From Pirellulaceae bacterium (GTDB lineage Bacteria > Planctomycetota > Planctomycetia > Pirellulales > Pirellulaceae): 64,000 bases of DNA. The position numbers and the translations under genes are program-made. The stretch spans positions 248,001 to 312,000 of the forward strand of contig BPJU01000005.1 in NCBI GenBank assembly GCA_026004775.1. Direction: 5' to 3'. The notes beneath the pieces are model-generated. The model worked only from the letters and a program-made list of their open reading frames with translations. It made no database searches and was not told where the DNA came from. How positions within the stretch are numbered: position 1 is the stretch's first letter; every line of letters starts with the position of its first letter. Positions 19,074 to 28,799 of the stretch are shown piece after piece.

Positions 19074-20750
19074 TCACTGCCGCCGAAGACAAACAATACA
19101 CATGTCGTCACTTTGAGCATTCGGGCCGGCAAAGTGGCGGACTTCTTGAATCAGTCCTTCCCCTAACTGTGCGACCGTGCTATGGCTCCGATTCAGGAAG
19201 TCGCGAATCCGCGAAATCCCGAAGCACTGGTCGCTAGGGTCCATCGCTTCACTGATTCCGTCCGTATAGAACAACAGCATGTCGCCCGGGGCCAGACGGA
19301 TTTCGGCCGTGGCATAACGAATATCGGGGGCTACCCCGATAGGGACATCAGCCACCTCTTCACCGGCATCGAGAATCGTGCCATCGTGCCGCTTCCACAA
19401 TGGAGGCATGTGCCCGGCAATAGCGATCTGGAGGAGGTGCTGGTGCGGATCAAGCACCGCCGCCACCATCGTAATAAATCGGTCGGGCGTCGGCCCGAGA
19501 AAGCGGTTATTGAGTTTTGCCAAAGCCGCTCCGACGTCGGATTCGGTAGCCAGGCAGTATCGCGTCTCGGCTGACAAGCGCGCCATCAACAGCGCGGCCG
19601 CCACCCCGTGCCCGACCACATCCGCCAACACAATAGCCAGTCGATCCTCAGAAAGGGGAACGTAGTCAAAATAATCGCCACCCACCTGGTTGGCGGCCTG
19701 GTAATAATGGTAGAAACTGTAGCCGGGAACTTCTGGCAGTGTACCCGGCAAAAAACTGCGCTGTACCTGGTTGGCCAGTTGCAGATCGCGTTCCAACGTG
19801 CGCTGGCGCAGGATCTGCTCGTGCAACTGAGCGTTGGCGATGGCGATGCCGGCCTGAGCGGCCACGGCTGCCAGAATCTCCAGGTCCTGCTGGTCGAAGC
19901 GTTTTCGCTGGTCGAGCGTGTCCAGTTGCAAGACGCCCAGCGCTTCTCCGTCACTGGAAAGAAGAGGCGCACACATGAGCGAGCGGATGCGGAAGTCGGC
20001 CAGGCTCTGGCTCATGTCGAAGCGATCGTCGCTGGCCGCGTCTGCCGACAGGATCGCTTCTTTGGTTTGGAGCACCTGCCGGACGATCGTTCGGCTGATG
20101 CGAGCCGACTCGCCAGCTCGGGCACGTCGCGTATGCATCCACCGTGGGACCAATTCGCCGTTGGGCTCTTTCAATACGATAAAACCGCGGTCAGCTTGCA
20201 CAAAAATGCGAAACAGCGATTCCAACACCTTGGGTAACACCGCGTCCAAGGCCAGCGCGCGGGCCAAAGCCCGGTTGATCTCCAGCAACGCCGCCAATTT
20301 CGCCTCGGGCGACGCCCCCAGCACGGCCGACGAACTGCCGATCTCCAGTTTGGTAAGGATCGTCGATCCGGCCCCCACATCGTCCGCCAACTGAAAGCTG
20401 GAATGGCTGCTTTCTTCTCCGATGCCGAACGCCTCAGCCGGCTCATGCATGTATAGAAAAGTAACACCGCACACGCGTATCTCGTCGCCATGCCGGAGCG
20501 GGTGCGGTTGTGGTTCCGTAAACGCCGGAGCCCCGATCGGGGCCCCATTGAGCCACGTGCCGTTGCGACTTTTCAGATCCACGATCAGGTGGCGGCCCTC
20601 CGAAGCTACAATCTTGGCGTGGAACCGACTAACATTGCTGTCTTCGATGACAATATCACAATCCGGATGCCGCCCGATGAGCGTCTCCTGTTTGGTAAGT
20701 TGGCTCTTTGTACCTGCCGTTGGGCCGGACTGTGCCACCAAGAATGCCAT
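19074..20750 (-). CDS. FHA-GAF-SpoIIE (PP2C-type) serine phosphatase
   Basis: Signalling protein of about 558 residues. An FHA domain comes first (IGRH...SRFHAKI...LKSRNGTWLNG, about 22-100) and binds phosphothreonine peptides. A GAF domain follows (about 160-310, with RSLMCAPLLSSDGEALGVLQLD), then a coiled linker (LERDLQLANQVQRSFLP) and a SpoIIE/PP2C phosphatase (about 335-558). The phosphatase metal motifs are present: VGGDYFDY, ADVVGHG, YTDGISEA and QSDDMCIV. Likely controls an anti-sigma antagonist or similar partner; none is adjacent. The frame is open to 20858, but ATG at 20748-20750 has GGAGA 8 bases upstream. It ends 2 bp from the convergent DUF1080 gene. Confidence 0.92.
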   Translation of the reverse strand: MAFLVAQSGPTAGTKSQLTKQETLIGRHPDCDIVIEDSNVSRFHAKIVASEGRHLIVDLKSRNGTWLNGAPIGAPAFTEPQPHPLRHGDEIRVCGVTFLYMHEPAEAFGIGEESSHSSFQLADDVGAGSTILTKLEIGSSSAVLGASPEAKLAALLEINRALARALALDAVLPKVLESLFRIFVQADRGFIVLKEPNGELVPRWMHTRRARAGESARISRTIVRQVLQTKEAILSADAASDDRFDMSQSLADFRIRSLMCAPLLSSDGEALGVLQLDTLDQRKRFDQQDLEILAAVAAQAGIAIANAQLHEQILRQRTLERDLQLANQVQRSFLPGTLPEVPGYSFYHYYQAANQVGGDYFDYVPLSEDRLAIVLADVVGHGVAAALLMARLSAETRYCLATESDVGAALAKLNNRFLGPTPDRFITMVAAVLDPHQHLLQIAIAGHMPPLWKRHDGTILDAGEEVADVPIGVAPDIRYATAEIRLAPGDMLLFYTDGISEAMDPSDQCFGISRIRDFLNRSHSTVAQLGEGLIQEVRHFAGPNAQSDDMCIVCLRRQ

Positions 20751-20947
20751 CACGCTGTCTCCAAACCAGCCGAGATCCCCCTCCAGTTTATACGTCGGAA
20801 AGTTGCTTCGGTAGTCACCGCGGTTGCGCGTAGCGTTCGCCACAAGCCGCCCGAACAACGTCCGGAAGCTGGCGAAGGCTTGGACTTGACGCCGGTCAAT
20901 CGCTGCCGTAGGCTTAGATGGTGTTTTGCCACTTTCGGCGGTGTTTC

Positions 20948-21018
20948 TGGGGAGTAGTGTAACGGTAGCACGACTGACTCTGGATCAGTTAGTCGGGGTT
21001 CGAATCCCTGCTCCCCAG
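20948..21018 (+). tRNA. tRNA-Gln (anticodon CTG)
   Basis: Cloverleaf with acceptor TGGGGAG/CTCCCCA, D arm AGTGTAACGGTAGCAC, anticodon stem ACTGA/TCAGT around CTCTGGA (anticodon CTG, Gln) and T arm CGGGGTTCGAATCCCTG. CCA is not encoded. A T-run (CTTTTTTG) follows directly and may end transcription. It is the last gene before copy 2 of the 2-kb element. Confidence 0.95.
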
Positions 21019-21677
21019 CTTTTTTGTCGTCCGTGCTTTTGGCTAGTGCTTAGCTTGTGTGGTGACTTGGGATTAACCGATTTCGCTTGGACCGGCTGCT
21101 GTCGGCCAAGTGATTGGTAAATCTAGGTTCTTAGATACGGAGCGCGGCCACGCGAACGAAGTATATCGTTCGCTTTACGGGCGTCCGCTTGACGAAAGAC
21201 GAACGTCGGCAGTAGCGGCGAGGGATCCAGAAGCTCAAGGGGACAAGCCGGAAAGCGCGGCGAGCCCAGATTCTGTTGAACACGGACGAAATCGGGCCCC
21301 GGTTGGACAAACCAACAGATCGCGGCGGCCTTTGACTGCCGGTCCACAGTTTTCGGGCCCTGCTGGACGAACTAGCCTCGATTACCTGCAACCAAGTGAC
21401 CACTGACGGCGACGAGAACGCCCAGCCCTTTTCGATGCAGTCACGCTTCACGGCCCTCCAGGCCAGGGTCTTTGCTCTGCTTGGCCTTGAGCCAATAGCC
21501 AGGCCGTCTGACAGGCCGTAGTCAGCCGGTGCACGGCCGGTCATGCGACAAGTGCAACGGCCGCAAAGAGTTGCAAGAATCCTTATTTAGAACTACGGCT
21601 TGAAGAACCATTTGTTCGCGTTGCTGCTTCTCGTGCCGGACAAGATCGTACTAATTACTCGATCGATGGCTACCGCC
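21019..21677. other. non-coding gap between tRNA-Gln and the repeat
   Basis: About 660 bp with only short overlapping open frames on both strands and no recognisable product. Apart from the T-run after the tRNA nothing functional was found. It separates tRNA-Gln from the second 2-kb element. Confidence 0.4.
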
Positions 21678-21802
21678 AAAAATCGGCCACCCCGTTCTTG
21701 ATTCCCAGGGGTGGGGATAAAGTTAAGTAAGACAGGAGGGGTAGGCTGGGTTTCGGCAAGCGCCGTGGGCCGCGACGTGCGCGCCGAACGGAGGTGGCAT
21801 CG

Positions 21803-23456
21803 ATGGGACGTGCGGCTCGATATGAGATCTTGCCCGACGGCCAACCTGTGCGGGTAGCGTGCATCTCGGAGTGTTCTCGCCAGCAAGCCCTGTTGGGCAA
21901 GGATCGGATACTGGGAAAGGATTTCTCCCACAGGCGCAAGATTCTTCTAGAGACGTGTAGCCGCTATCGTCCGGCCTTTGCGTTGGAGCTCTATTCGACG
22001 GCTGTGCTGCCCAACGCCTGGGTAAGCTATTTGCACTTGCATCCGGAGTGGGCGAAGAGCTGGTCGGCCGAGGAGCTACTGCTTCGCGTAAAGCATGCTT
22101 TTCCCAGGTCCGTTGCCAAGAGGTGCAGGGAGCACCGCATCCGCTGGAGGCGTAATGCACCGCCACCGGAAGTGCTTTGCCAGGACGTGGAGTTTATTGA
22201 GTATTGGCGCGGGCAATTGGCGTCGCTGCCCTTTTTCGAGCAGGTGGTCAAGCAACGCGTGGCGATCGTCTTCAACCAGGAGGACCAGGTAAGCGGCCAC
22301 TTTTGGTCGGACCGGTACGGCTCGGTGCCGGTCAATGCCGAGTCGCATTCGATCCTGGTGGCATTGATTCAAGAAATCGAGCTGGTCTCGACCGGTGTGG
22401 TCCCGATATCGGAGGTGTGTCACAGCGGTTCGCTGTGGGACCGATATATGGGTTTGATGCGTGAGAAAGGCCTGGAAGACGACGACAGCTTGCTCCAGGT
22501 GGTAACGGACCTCAACGAATTGGTGATCACGGGACTGCGGACTCCGGACGGTGGCAGGATCCAGGTGGCGGGTGTGGAGGCTGGAATCGGGGTTAGTGGT
22601 TGCGGGCGGGCTGCACGTGCCGGATGGTGCGCAGAATCCATCACGGCAGAATCCGTCCAGGCACGTCCGTCCACGGCAAAATCCGTCCAGGCGAAATGCA
22701 TCAAGGCAAAATGCGTCCCGGCAAGGCCGGCAGGCAAATGGGGCGGCGAGTGCCGGCGCTGTTGAGCCAATACAAATTGATGGCTATGTGGAAGAAATAC
22801 GCGAAGTGCTGGCGTTGGGTCCAGTGGATTGCCGGAGGGAGGGCTGGCCGGCAACCGACGTCGACCAGTGGCACGGGATATCGGGAATCGGGCCGGTCGA
22901 CCCGGTCGAATGGGTAGCGCTTTCGCGGTGGTTGGCTGCCACATGGCGGATTTGGCGGCTGATGAAGCCCAGCGCCGATGTGGAAGAGGAGCAGATACAC
23001 CGCCCGGGTCGCCATTGGAAAATCACGGACGAATTGCTCCAGGTCAAGCCGCTGGATGAGAATCTGCGAGACCGAGTGCGCCGGAACTTGGCCCATTGGC
23101 TTCAGGTGTGGGGGCAAGCCTGTCAACTGGCCGGTTTGAGCACGCAGGAAGAGGTTCAACAATGGGTCGAGCGATTATTGGCGGTAAGGGAGAATCCGGA
23201 CGAGCTGGCGGGGGTGGTTGCGCTTCTCTTGGGGTATGGGCAGGCGGAGTTGGAGAGGTTGCGCGGGGTGCTCGAGCGGGTGCGGTTGCGGGTAGCGGAT
23301 GTGATACGGACGGGTGAGGCGTGGGTGCGCAATCCGCTGAGGACCGCCAAGGAGTTGTTAGGGTTTAACGATTGGGTGAGGCGGCGGCGTGCGTTGCTGC
23401 GTAGCCAGCGCGAGGAGCGGGCAGGCTCGGACGAGAATCGGTTGGACTCGAGTTAG
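21803..23456 (+). pseudogene. RAYT/Y1-transposase-like gene, frameshifted in the middle
   Basis: Second copy of the gene at 380-1930. Reading starts at ATG 21803 (GGAGG 8 bases upstream) and matches copy 1 until an extra G near 22576 (GTGTGG versus GTGTGA) shifts the frame; that frame stops at 22765. The other frame carries the correct hinge and C-terminus from about 22577 to the stop at 23456, ending DENRLDSS, which is the intact version of the end lost in copy 1. Restored length would be about 550 residues. The two copies together hold one complete coding sequence. Whether the shift is real decay, a programmed event or an assembly error cannot be told from sequence. Confidence 0.7.
22635..22724 (+). 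repeat. six 15-bp tandem units
   Basis: Same minisatellite as in copy 1, here with six units, including one aberrant unit (GTCCGTCCACGGCAA). In the ancestral frame it encodes NPSRQ-type pentapeptides. Confidence 0.85.
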
Positions 23457-23709
23457 TGTCCCGTGGTGGATGAAAGTTCACTTTTTCGGAAGCTTTTTTA
23501 GCAGCCCGGAAGGGGTTGCGGGCTGAGAGTCTTGTCGGTGGTGGCTCGTAAGACCCAGTAGTTGGTCTTTTGGGCTTCTTGTTGAGGCTTTTCTGAGCGG
23601 TGTAGTGGCTGTCGGGGCGAACACGCGCCCGGAAAGTACCGATATTGTCTAATGGCACAATCCACAAATGGGGTGGTATCGGTTCGCGGCCCCGCCGGCA
23701 AAACCGTAG

Positions 23710-23752
23710 TGCCTGGCACCACGGTTTCGCGGCAAGCGTGGTGCCTGGCACC
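23710..23752. repeat. paired REP-like palindromes, copy 2
   Basis: GTGCCTGGCAC occurs at 23710-23720 and 23742-23752, 32 bp apart, with a degenerate third (TGGCCCGGCACC) near 23781. The spacer and flanks differ from copy 1, although the first palindrome lies inside the shared repeat. Confidence 0.65.
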
Positions 23753-24226
23753 GTTGTTTCGCCGAGGGTTGGTCATCGCGTGGCCCGGCACCGCCTCCCT
23801 CTACCGCCCCGCCCGCTTTTTCTCAGAATCCAGCCGCCGGAGCTCCGGGTTAGCCGAAGCTCGCCCATTGGTCCGCGGAAAGGTTAGCACCTAGTCCATT
23901 GATCTTGAAGACCGACACCGCGGTGTCGACTGCCAAATGGCCACCTGGCAAATGACCACGTCGCACGCCGGCGGCATACGAAAATCCTTCCGACGAGAAA
24001 TCATTCTGTGACGAAGCACTAGCCACTTTTTCGCCGCCTTTCATTTGCGTGTTGACCGGTGGCCAGCCGCACTGTCAAATACATGTTGATATGAAGTACC
24101 GTGGCCGGCCTTATAGAGAACTACGGCAGCCGTAAGGGACCAACTGTTGTGGCTGGGAAAGGACTCATCGCTCGGAAAATGCCGCCCGTGCCGCAATAGA
24201 TTGACCGGCGGTTGACCTGATCACCA
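23753..24226. other. intergenic, nothing recognised
   Basis: About 470 bp after the repeat. It holds short open frames only and a TTGACC-rich stretch near 24200-24216 that could be part of a promoter for the next gene, but no matching -10 was identified. Confidence 0.35.
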
Positions 24227-24685
24227 GTGCTCAGTGTCCGTCAGGCTACTTGGAGTCCCTGCGATGATAGAGCAACTCTTGGCTCGGATGGGACTGTCCG
24301 GGATTTAGTGGCGGGCGACACCTGGATAGCCGTCGCCTACGTGGCCGGAATGTTCTTGGTATTGTCCGTGCGCCCGCAACAAATTGTGTTTCCAGCGTCC
24401 TTCCGGCTGTCGTACATCTTTTTTGGGCTCTACCTGATTGTGCCAGGCATTCTCCACGCAATTATCTGGTGGACGATAATTATCGGCACCAGCCGTTCAG
24501 GCCCGATGATGGGAGGCCCCGCCTTTATCTTGCTTCAGTTCTCCACCCTTACGGGAAAGGTGCTGTTGGCCCTCAGCATCGTCTTTGCGTTAAGGTCGAT
24601 GATCAATCCCTGGACTTCGGGGTGGCAATACCCATGGGCAACCGGTGAACGGCCGGTCGGCCATGAGCCGAAGAGCGGAGCGTAG
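24227..24685 (+). CDS. small multi-pass membrane protein, unknown
   Basis: Up to 152 residues with three likely membrane helices: about WIAVAYVAGMFLVLSV, LSYIFFGLYLIVPGILHAIIWW and LLQFSTLTGKVLLALSIVFAL. The first 30 residues are polar and unlike a leader, so the true start may be a GTG near 24309, just before the first helix; no clear ribosome site decides. I do not recognise the family. It lies 176 bp upstream of the MFS gene on the same strand, which might make it part of the same transcript. Confidence 0.5.
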   Translation: MLSVRQATWSPCDDRATLGSDGTVRDLVAGDTWIAVAYVAGMFLVLSVRPQQIVFPASFRLSYIFFGLYLIVPGILHAIIWWTIIIGTSRSGPMMGGPAFILLQFSTLTGKVLLALSIVFALRSMINPWTSGWQYPWATGERPVGHEPKSGA

Positions 24686-24861
24686 CGACATTCAGCTTCG
24701 AGCCTCCGCGCAGAACTCCCTTTGTCTTGACCTCGCTTCTTGTGCATCGGACAATCCAGCATCGCTCTGTTTGCGGATTTTGGAGAGCGGTGCGGATTTC
24801 AGTAAGGGCATGCTGCGAGTTGCCGATGGGATGGTCGCAGCGCTCCCCCGAAGGCTATGAC

Positions 24862-26232
24862 ATGACAACCAGCGACACAAATTCCGCGGTCTCAGTCAGG
24901 CCACCGGCTGCCGTGAAGTGGTGGCTTTGTGGCCTGCTGCTGCTGGCCACCATGCTCAACTACATGGACCGCCAGACACTTTCACTGACGATCACCGACA
25001 TCTCCAGGGAGTTGGGCCTATCCAACGAACAGTACGGTCGTTTGGAAGCCGGATTCGGATTCGCCTTTGCCGCCGGCGGGCTGGTGGTGGGCTTCTTGGT
25101 CGATCGGATACCGGTTCGCTTTATGTATCCGGCCGTATTGATTGGATGGTCCGTTGCTGGGCTGCTCACTGCATACTGCGTGCAGGTGGGCGGGGCGTTG
25201 GTGGCGTTAGGCGAGGCGGTCAACGCGATTACCAGTGCCGGCCAATGGTCGCTGTCCGAGCGGGCTTATCTGGGACTGATGGTTTGCCGCGTGGCGTTAG
25301 GCTTTTTCGAGGCAGGGCACTGGCCGTGTGCCCTGGTGACAACGCAACGGATCCTGCGGCGCGAGGAGCGACCTTTGGGCAACAGCCTGCTTCAAAGCGG
25401 CGCAGCCATCGGTGCCATTTTCACTCCACTGGTGGTGCAGGCCCTAGTATCGGATCAGCCCGGAAGCTGGCGAGGTCCGTTTGTGGTGATCGGGATAGCG
25501 GGCATGGCGTGGGTCGTGCCGTGGCTGCTGGTAGCGCGGCCGGCATACGTGGCCCGCCGCTCGGCCCTGGCCGCTCAGGTAGAAGAACAAAAATCGTCGG
25601 AGCCGCCCGAAACCGTCGATCTGGCCGTGCTCGTTCGCCGCTTTGTCGCGCTGATGATCGTGGTGGTGATGATCAACTTGACCTGGCAATTCTTCCGCGT
25701 GTGGTTGCCGAAGTTTTTGCGGGAATACCACACTTATGACCGCACCACCGTCAATTTCTTTACATCGGCCTATTACATTGCGACGGATGCCGGATGCTTG
25801 TCGATCGGTTTCTTGACGCGGTGGATGGCCGCGCGTGGCTGGCGCGTCCATTCGGCCCGCATGGCCACGTTCGCCGGCTGCACAGCCCTGACAACCCTGG
25901 CTCTGGGTACGGCCGTGCTGCCTCGGGGCCCCTTACTTCTGGGACTTTTTCTGCTGATCGGCTTCGGGGCCCTGGGACTCTTCCCGAACTACTACTCGTT
26001 TACGCAAGAACTTTCGATGCACCATCAGGGAAAAGTCACCGGCGTATTGGGAGCCACCACGTGGATCACCACGTCGATCTTCCAGATCTATGTGGGCCGC
26101 TACGTGGACCAGACACAATCGTACGCACTGGGAATCGCCCTGGCCGGCTTGGCTCCGCTGGTGGCACTGGTGGCACTGCTGGTGCTGTGGCCCTCGCGAA
26201 CAAAACCCAAAACAGCCCCTACCGGCCTGTGA
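24862..26232 (+). CDS. MFS transporter (anion:cation symporter type)
   Basis: A 456-residue inner-membrane transporter with 12 predicted helices in two halves. The N-terminus has NYMDRQTLSLTITDISRELGLSNEQYGRLEAGFGFAFAAGGLVVGFLVDR, typical of the ACS family (hexuronate, galactonate and related sugar-acid symporters), with the GFLVDRIPVR loop between helices 2 and 3 and ALGFFEAGHWPCALVTTQRILRREERPLGNSLLQSGAAIGAI in the second part. The substrate cannot be named. ATG 24862 has GAAGG 7 bases upstream; the frame is open further upstream but without leader-like sequence. Confidence 0.88.
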   Translation: MTTSDTNSAVSVRPPAAVKWWLCGLLLLATMLNYMDRQTLSLTITDISRELGLSNEQYGRLEAGFGFAFAAGGLVVGFLVDRIPVRFMYPAVLIGWSVAGLLTAYCVQVGGALVALGEAVNAITSAGQWSLSERAYLGLMVCRVALGFFEAGHWPCALVTTQRILRREERPLGNSLLQSGAAIGAIFTPLVVQALVSDQPGSWRGPFVVIGIAGMAWVVPWLLVARPAYVARRSALAAQVEEQKSSEPPETVDLAVLVRRFVALMIVVVMINLTWQFFRVWLPKFLREYHTYDRTTVNFFTSAYYIATDAGCLSIGFLTRWMAARGWRVHSARMATFAGCTALTTLALGTAVLPRGPLLLGLFLLIGFGALGLFPNYYSFTQELSMHHQGKVTGVLGATTWITTSIFQIYVGRYVDQTQSYALGIALAGLAPLVALVALLVLWPSRTKPKTAPTGL

Positions 26233-26369
26233 CTGGCACAAGCGAAGCTCTACAATCTACAATGTAGATACCCAAGGCGATGGCGGCGGGGAAATTATGG
26301 TATTGTGGGGTTGGCCGCCCATGCGGAGAAATCAGCCAAGGCCGTGCAGGGCCTGTCGAGGCTTGTCTT

Positions 26370-28448
26370 ATGCAGTTACCGATTGTCCCTGAGGCAACCA
26401 CGCGCGATGACCGGCTGGTGGACTGGCTTAAACCTGTCCCCGGCCCGATAAGGCCACTGCCGATGACGCCCGAAGAGGTGGCCCAGCGGGGTTGGGACGC
26501 CGTCGATGTGGTGATCGTCACCGGCGATGCCTATGTGGACCACCCCAGTTTCGCCATGGCGATCCTGGGGCGGGTTCTGGAAGCGGCCGGTTTTCGGGTG
26601 GCTATCTTGAGCCAACCCAACTGGCGTTCCTGCGAACCGTGGCGGTTGTTCGGCCGGCCGCGGCTCTTCTTCGGCATCAGCGCCGGCAATATGGATTCGA
26701 TGATCAACCATTACACAGCCAACAAAAAAGTGCGCAACGACGACGCTTATTCACCGGGAGGACGGATCGGCTTGCGGCCGGACCGGGCTACCTTGGCGTA
26801 TTGCCAGCGGGCTCGCGAAGCTTACAAAGGCGTGCCGGTAATCGCCGGGGGAGTCGAAGCGTCGCTGCGGCGCTTGGCGCACTACGATTATTGGTCCGAC
26901 AAGGTGCGCCGTTCCATTCTGCTGGACTCGAAGGCGGACCTTGTGGTGTACGGAATGGGAGAGGCGGCGATTGTCGAGATCGCCAGGCGGCTGGCAGCCG
27001 GGGAAACGGTCAAGGATCTTCGCGACATGCGAGGTGTTACGTATGCCTTGGGAGCATCAGAGACGCCACCCACGGATGCGATTGTATTGCCCAGTTACGA
27101 AGAGGTTTGTCGAGACAAGTGGGCTTTTGCTGAAGCGACGCGTGTCATCCACAACGAAACCAACCCGTACAACGCTCGCCGTCTGGTGCAGTACCACGAC
27201 CGGCAAGCGGTGGTCGTAAACCCTCCCTCGCTTCCCTTGGGCCAAGCCGCAATGGACCGTATCTACGGCTTGCCTTTCACGCGCCGACCGCATCCCAGCT
27301 ACCGCGAACCGATTCCGGCCTACGAAATGATCAAGGATTCGGTCACGATCATGCGCGGCTGCTTCGGCGGTTGCACCTTCTGTTCGATCACCGCTCACCA
27401 GGGGCGGATCATCCAGTCGCGGAGCCAGGAATCGGTTCTGGACGAGATCCGCCGCATGACGCGGGACCGGCAATTCAAGGGGATCGTTAGTGACATCGGC
27501 GGGCCAACGGCCAACATGTACCAGATGCGCTGTATGAGGCCGGAGGTCGAGGCTCGCTGCCGCCGCCAGTCGTGCGTCCATCCCACGATCTGCAAACTGT
27601 TGGGTACCGACCACGGACCGCTCATCGAGCTGATGCGCAAAGCGCGGCAATTGCCGGGAGTCCGCAAGGTCTTCGTGGCCAGCGGTATCCGCATGGATCT
27701 GGCACGCCGCTCGCCCGAATACCTCCGGGAACTGGTGCGGCACCACGTGGGAGGCCAACTGAAAGTGGCTCCCGAACATGTCGATCCGCAAGTGTTGTGG
27801 TTGATGCGCAAGCCGTGCAACGATGATTTCGAACGTTTCACGGAACTTTTCCATGAAGAATCGCGGCGAGCCGGCAAGAAACAGCGGATCATTCCCTATT
27901 TCATCGCCAGTCACCCAGGCTGCGATCTGGATGCGATGATCGAGCTGGCACTGTTTTTGAAACGCAACGGCTACCGGCCTGACCAGGTGCAGGACTTCAT
28001 TCCGGCGCCGATGGATGTGGCCGCAGCAATGTACTACACCGGGCTGGATCCATTTACGAAAAAGCCTGTCTATGTGGCTCGCCGCCTGCGTGACCGAAAA
28101 TTGCAGCGGGCGTTGATGCAGTTTTTCAAGCCGGAGAATTATTTCGAGGTCCGCGAGGCGCTGCGGCTGGCCGGGCGAACGGATCTTATCGGAGACGGGT
28201 GCGACTGCCTTATCCCGTCGCGACCGCCTCGCGAAGCGATCCTCAAACGCCGAGCCGATGCGAACCGCCGTTTCCGCGGCGACTACGTGCACACAATCCC
28301 CAAGGCGGAGCAGGCCACCAAGGCCAAGCCGCCGGGTGGCTCGCCGGCCGAACACGCCCAGGAAAACGTGCCGTTCGTGCCTCGCCGTCAATCGCGCCAT
28401 CGACCGGCACGCGGCTACCGCCCAGGGCGCCCCAGCGCTCAGTCGTGA
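26370..28448 (+). CDS. YgiQ-family radical SAM protein
   Basis: About 692 residues. An N-terminal domain with [38 protein letters not shown] is followed by [20 protein letters not shown] and the radical SAM cluster motif CFGGCTFC (C331, C335, C338), then [15 protein letters not shown] and [17 protein letters not shown]. The basic, Pro-rich C-terminal tail is typical of the family. The biochemical role of YgiQ is not established; it uses an iron-sulfur cluster and S-adenosylmethionine. ATG 26370 with GAGG 8 bases upstream was preferred; the frame is open to 26280. Confidence 0.93.
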   Translation: MQLPIVPEATTRDDRLVDWLKPVPGPIRPLPMTPEEVAQRGWDAVDVVIVTGDAYVDHPSFAMAILGRVLEAAGFRVAILSQPNWRSCEPWRLFGRPRLFFGISAGNMDSMINHYTANKKVRNDDAYSPGGRIGLRPDRATLAYCQRAREAYKGVPVIAGGVEASLRRLAHYDYWSDKVRRSILLDSKADLVVYGMGEAAIVEIARRLAAGETVKDLRDMRGVTYALGASETPPTDAIVLPSYEEVCRDKWAFAEATRVIHNETNPYNARRLVQYHDRQAVVVNPPSLPLGQAAMDRIYGLPFTRRPHPSYREPIPAYEMIKDSVTIMRGCFGGCTFCSITAHQGRIIQSRSQESVLDEIRRMTRDRQFKGIVSDIGGPTANMYQMRCMRPEVEARCRRQSCVHPTICKLLGTDHGPLIELMRKARQLPGVRKVFVASGIRMDLARRSPEYLRELVRHHVGGQLKVAPEHVDPQVLWLMRKPCNDDFERFTELFHEESRRAGKKQRIIPYFIASHPGCDLDAMIELALFLKRNGYRPDQVQDFIPAPMDVAAAMYYTGLDPFTKKPVYVARRLRDRKLQRALMQFFKPENYFEVREALRLAGRTDLIGDGCDCLIPSRPPREAILKRRADANRRFRGDYVHTIPKAEQATKAKPPGGSPAEHAQENVPFVPRRQSRHRPARGYRPGRPSAQS

Positions 28449-28799
28449 TTCCTGACAGCCCGGTGGGCCAAGACGGCCATCGGCCGAAAACTTGACAAAT
28501 TCCTGCGTCCAAGCTGCAATGGGGGTAAGGGATCATCGCACGATTCGACGTTCGCCCGTGCACCTCAGTGTGCAAGGCCCGATCAGCGACTCGGTCAGAC
28601 GCTCGTCAGCGGGATACAGGCCGATCACTATCCGATCGGTTCAGCCGTATTCGAGCTATGGCTGCCGGTGGGATGGTCGATTAAGATGCAGCGGAAGCAG
28701 AAGTATGCCCCAGCCTCAGGGCGAGTATCGTCTGGTATTCGCAACGAGTTTGCCACGCCGGCAGTGGGGTGAAAAAGTTCAGGCACGGGAGATGGCTCG
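28449..28799. other. intergenic, nothing recognised
   Basis: A 351-bp gap between the radical SAM gene and the pseudopilin gene. Only short frames; GGGAG at 28787-28791 is the ribosome site of the next gene. Confidence 0.4.

Larger units (their letters stand above)
21678..23724 (+). repeat. 2-kb direct repeat, copy 2
   Basis: Near-identical to 255-2284 and in the same orientation. It is 17 bp longer, mostly because it has six instead of five 15-bp units (+15), plus one extra base near 22576 and one fewer near the 3' end of the gene. Identity ends just after the first GTGCCTGGCAC. Confidence 0.93.
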
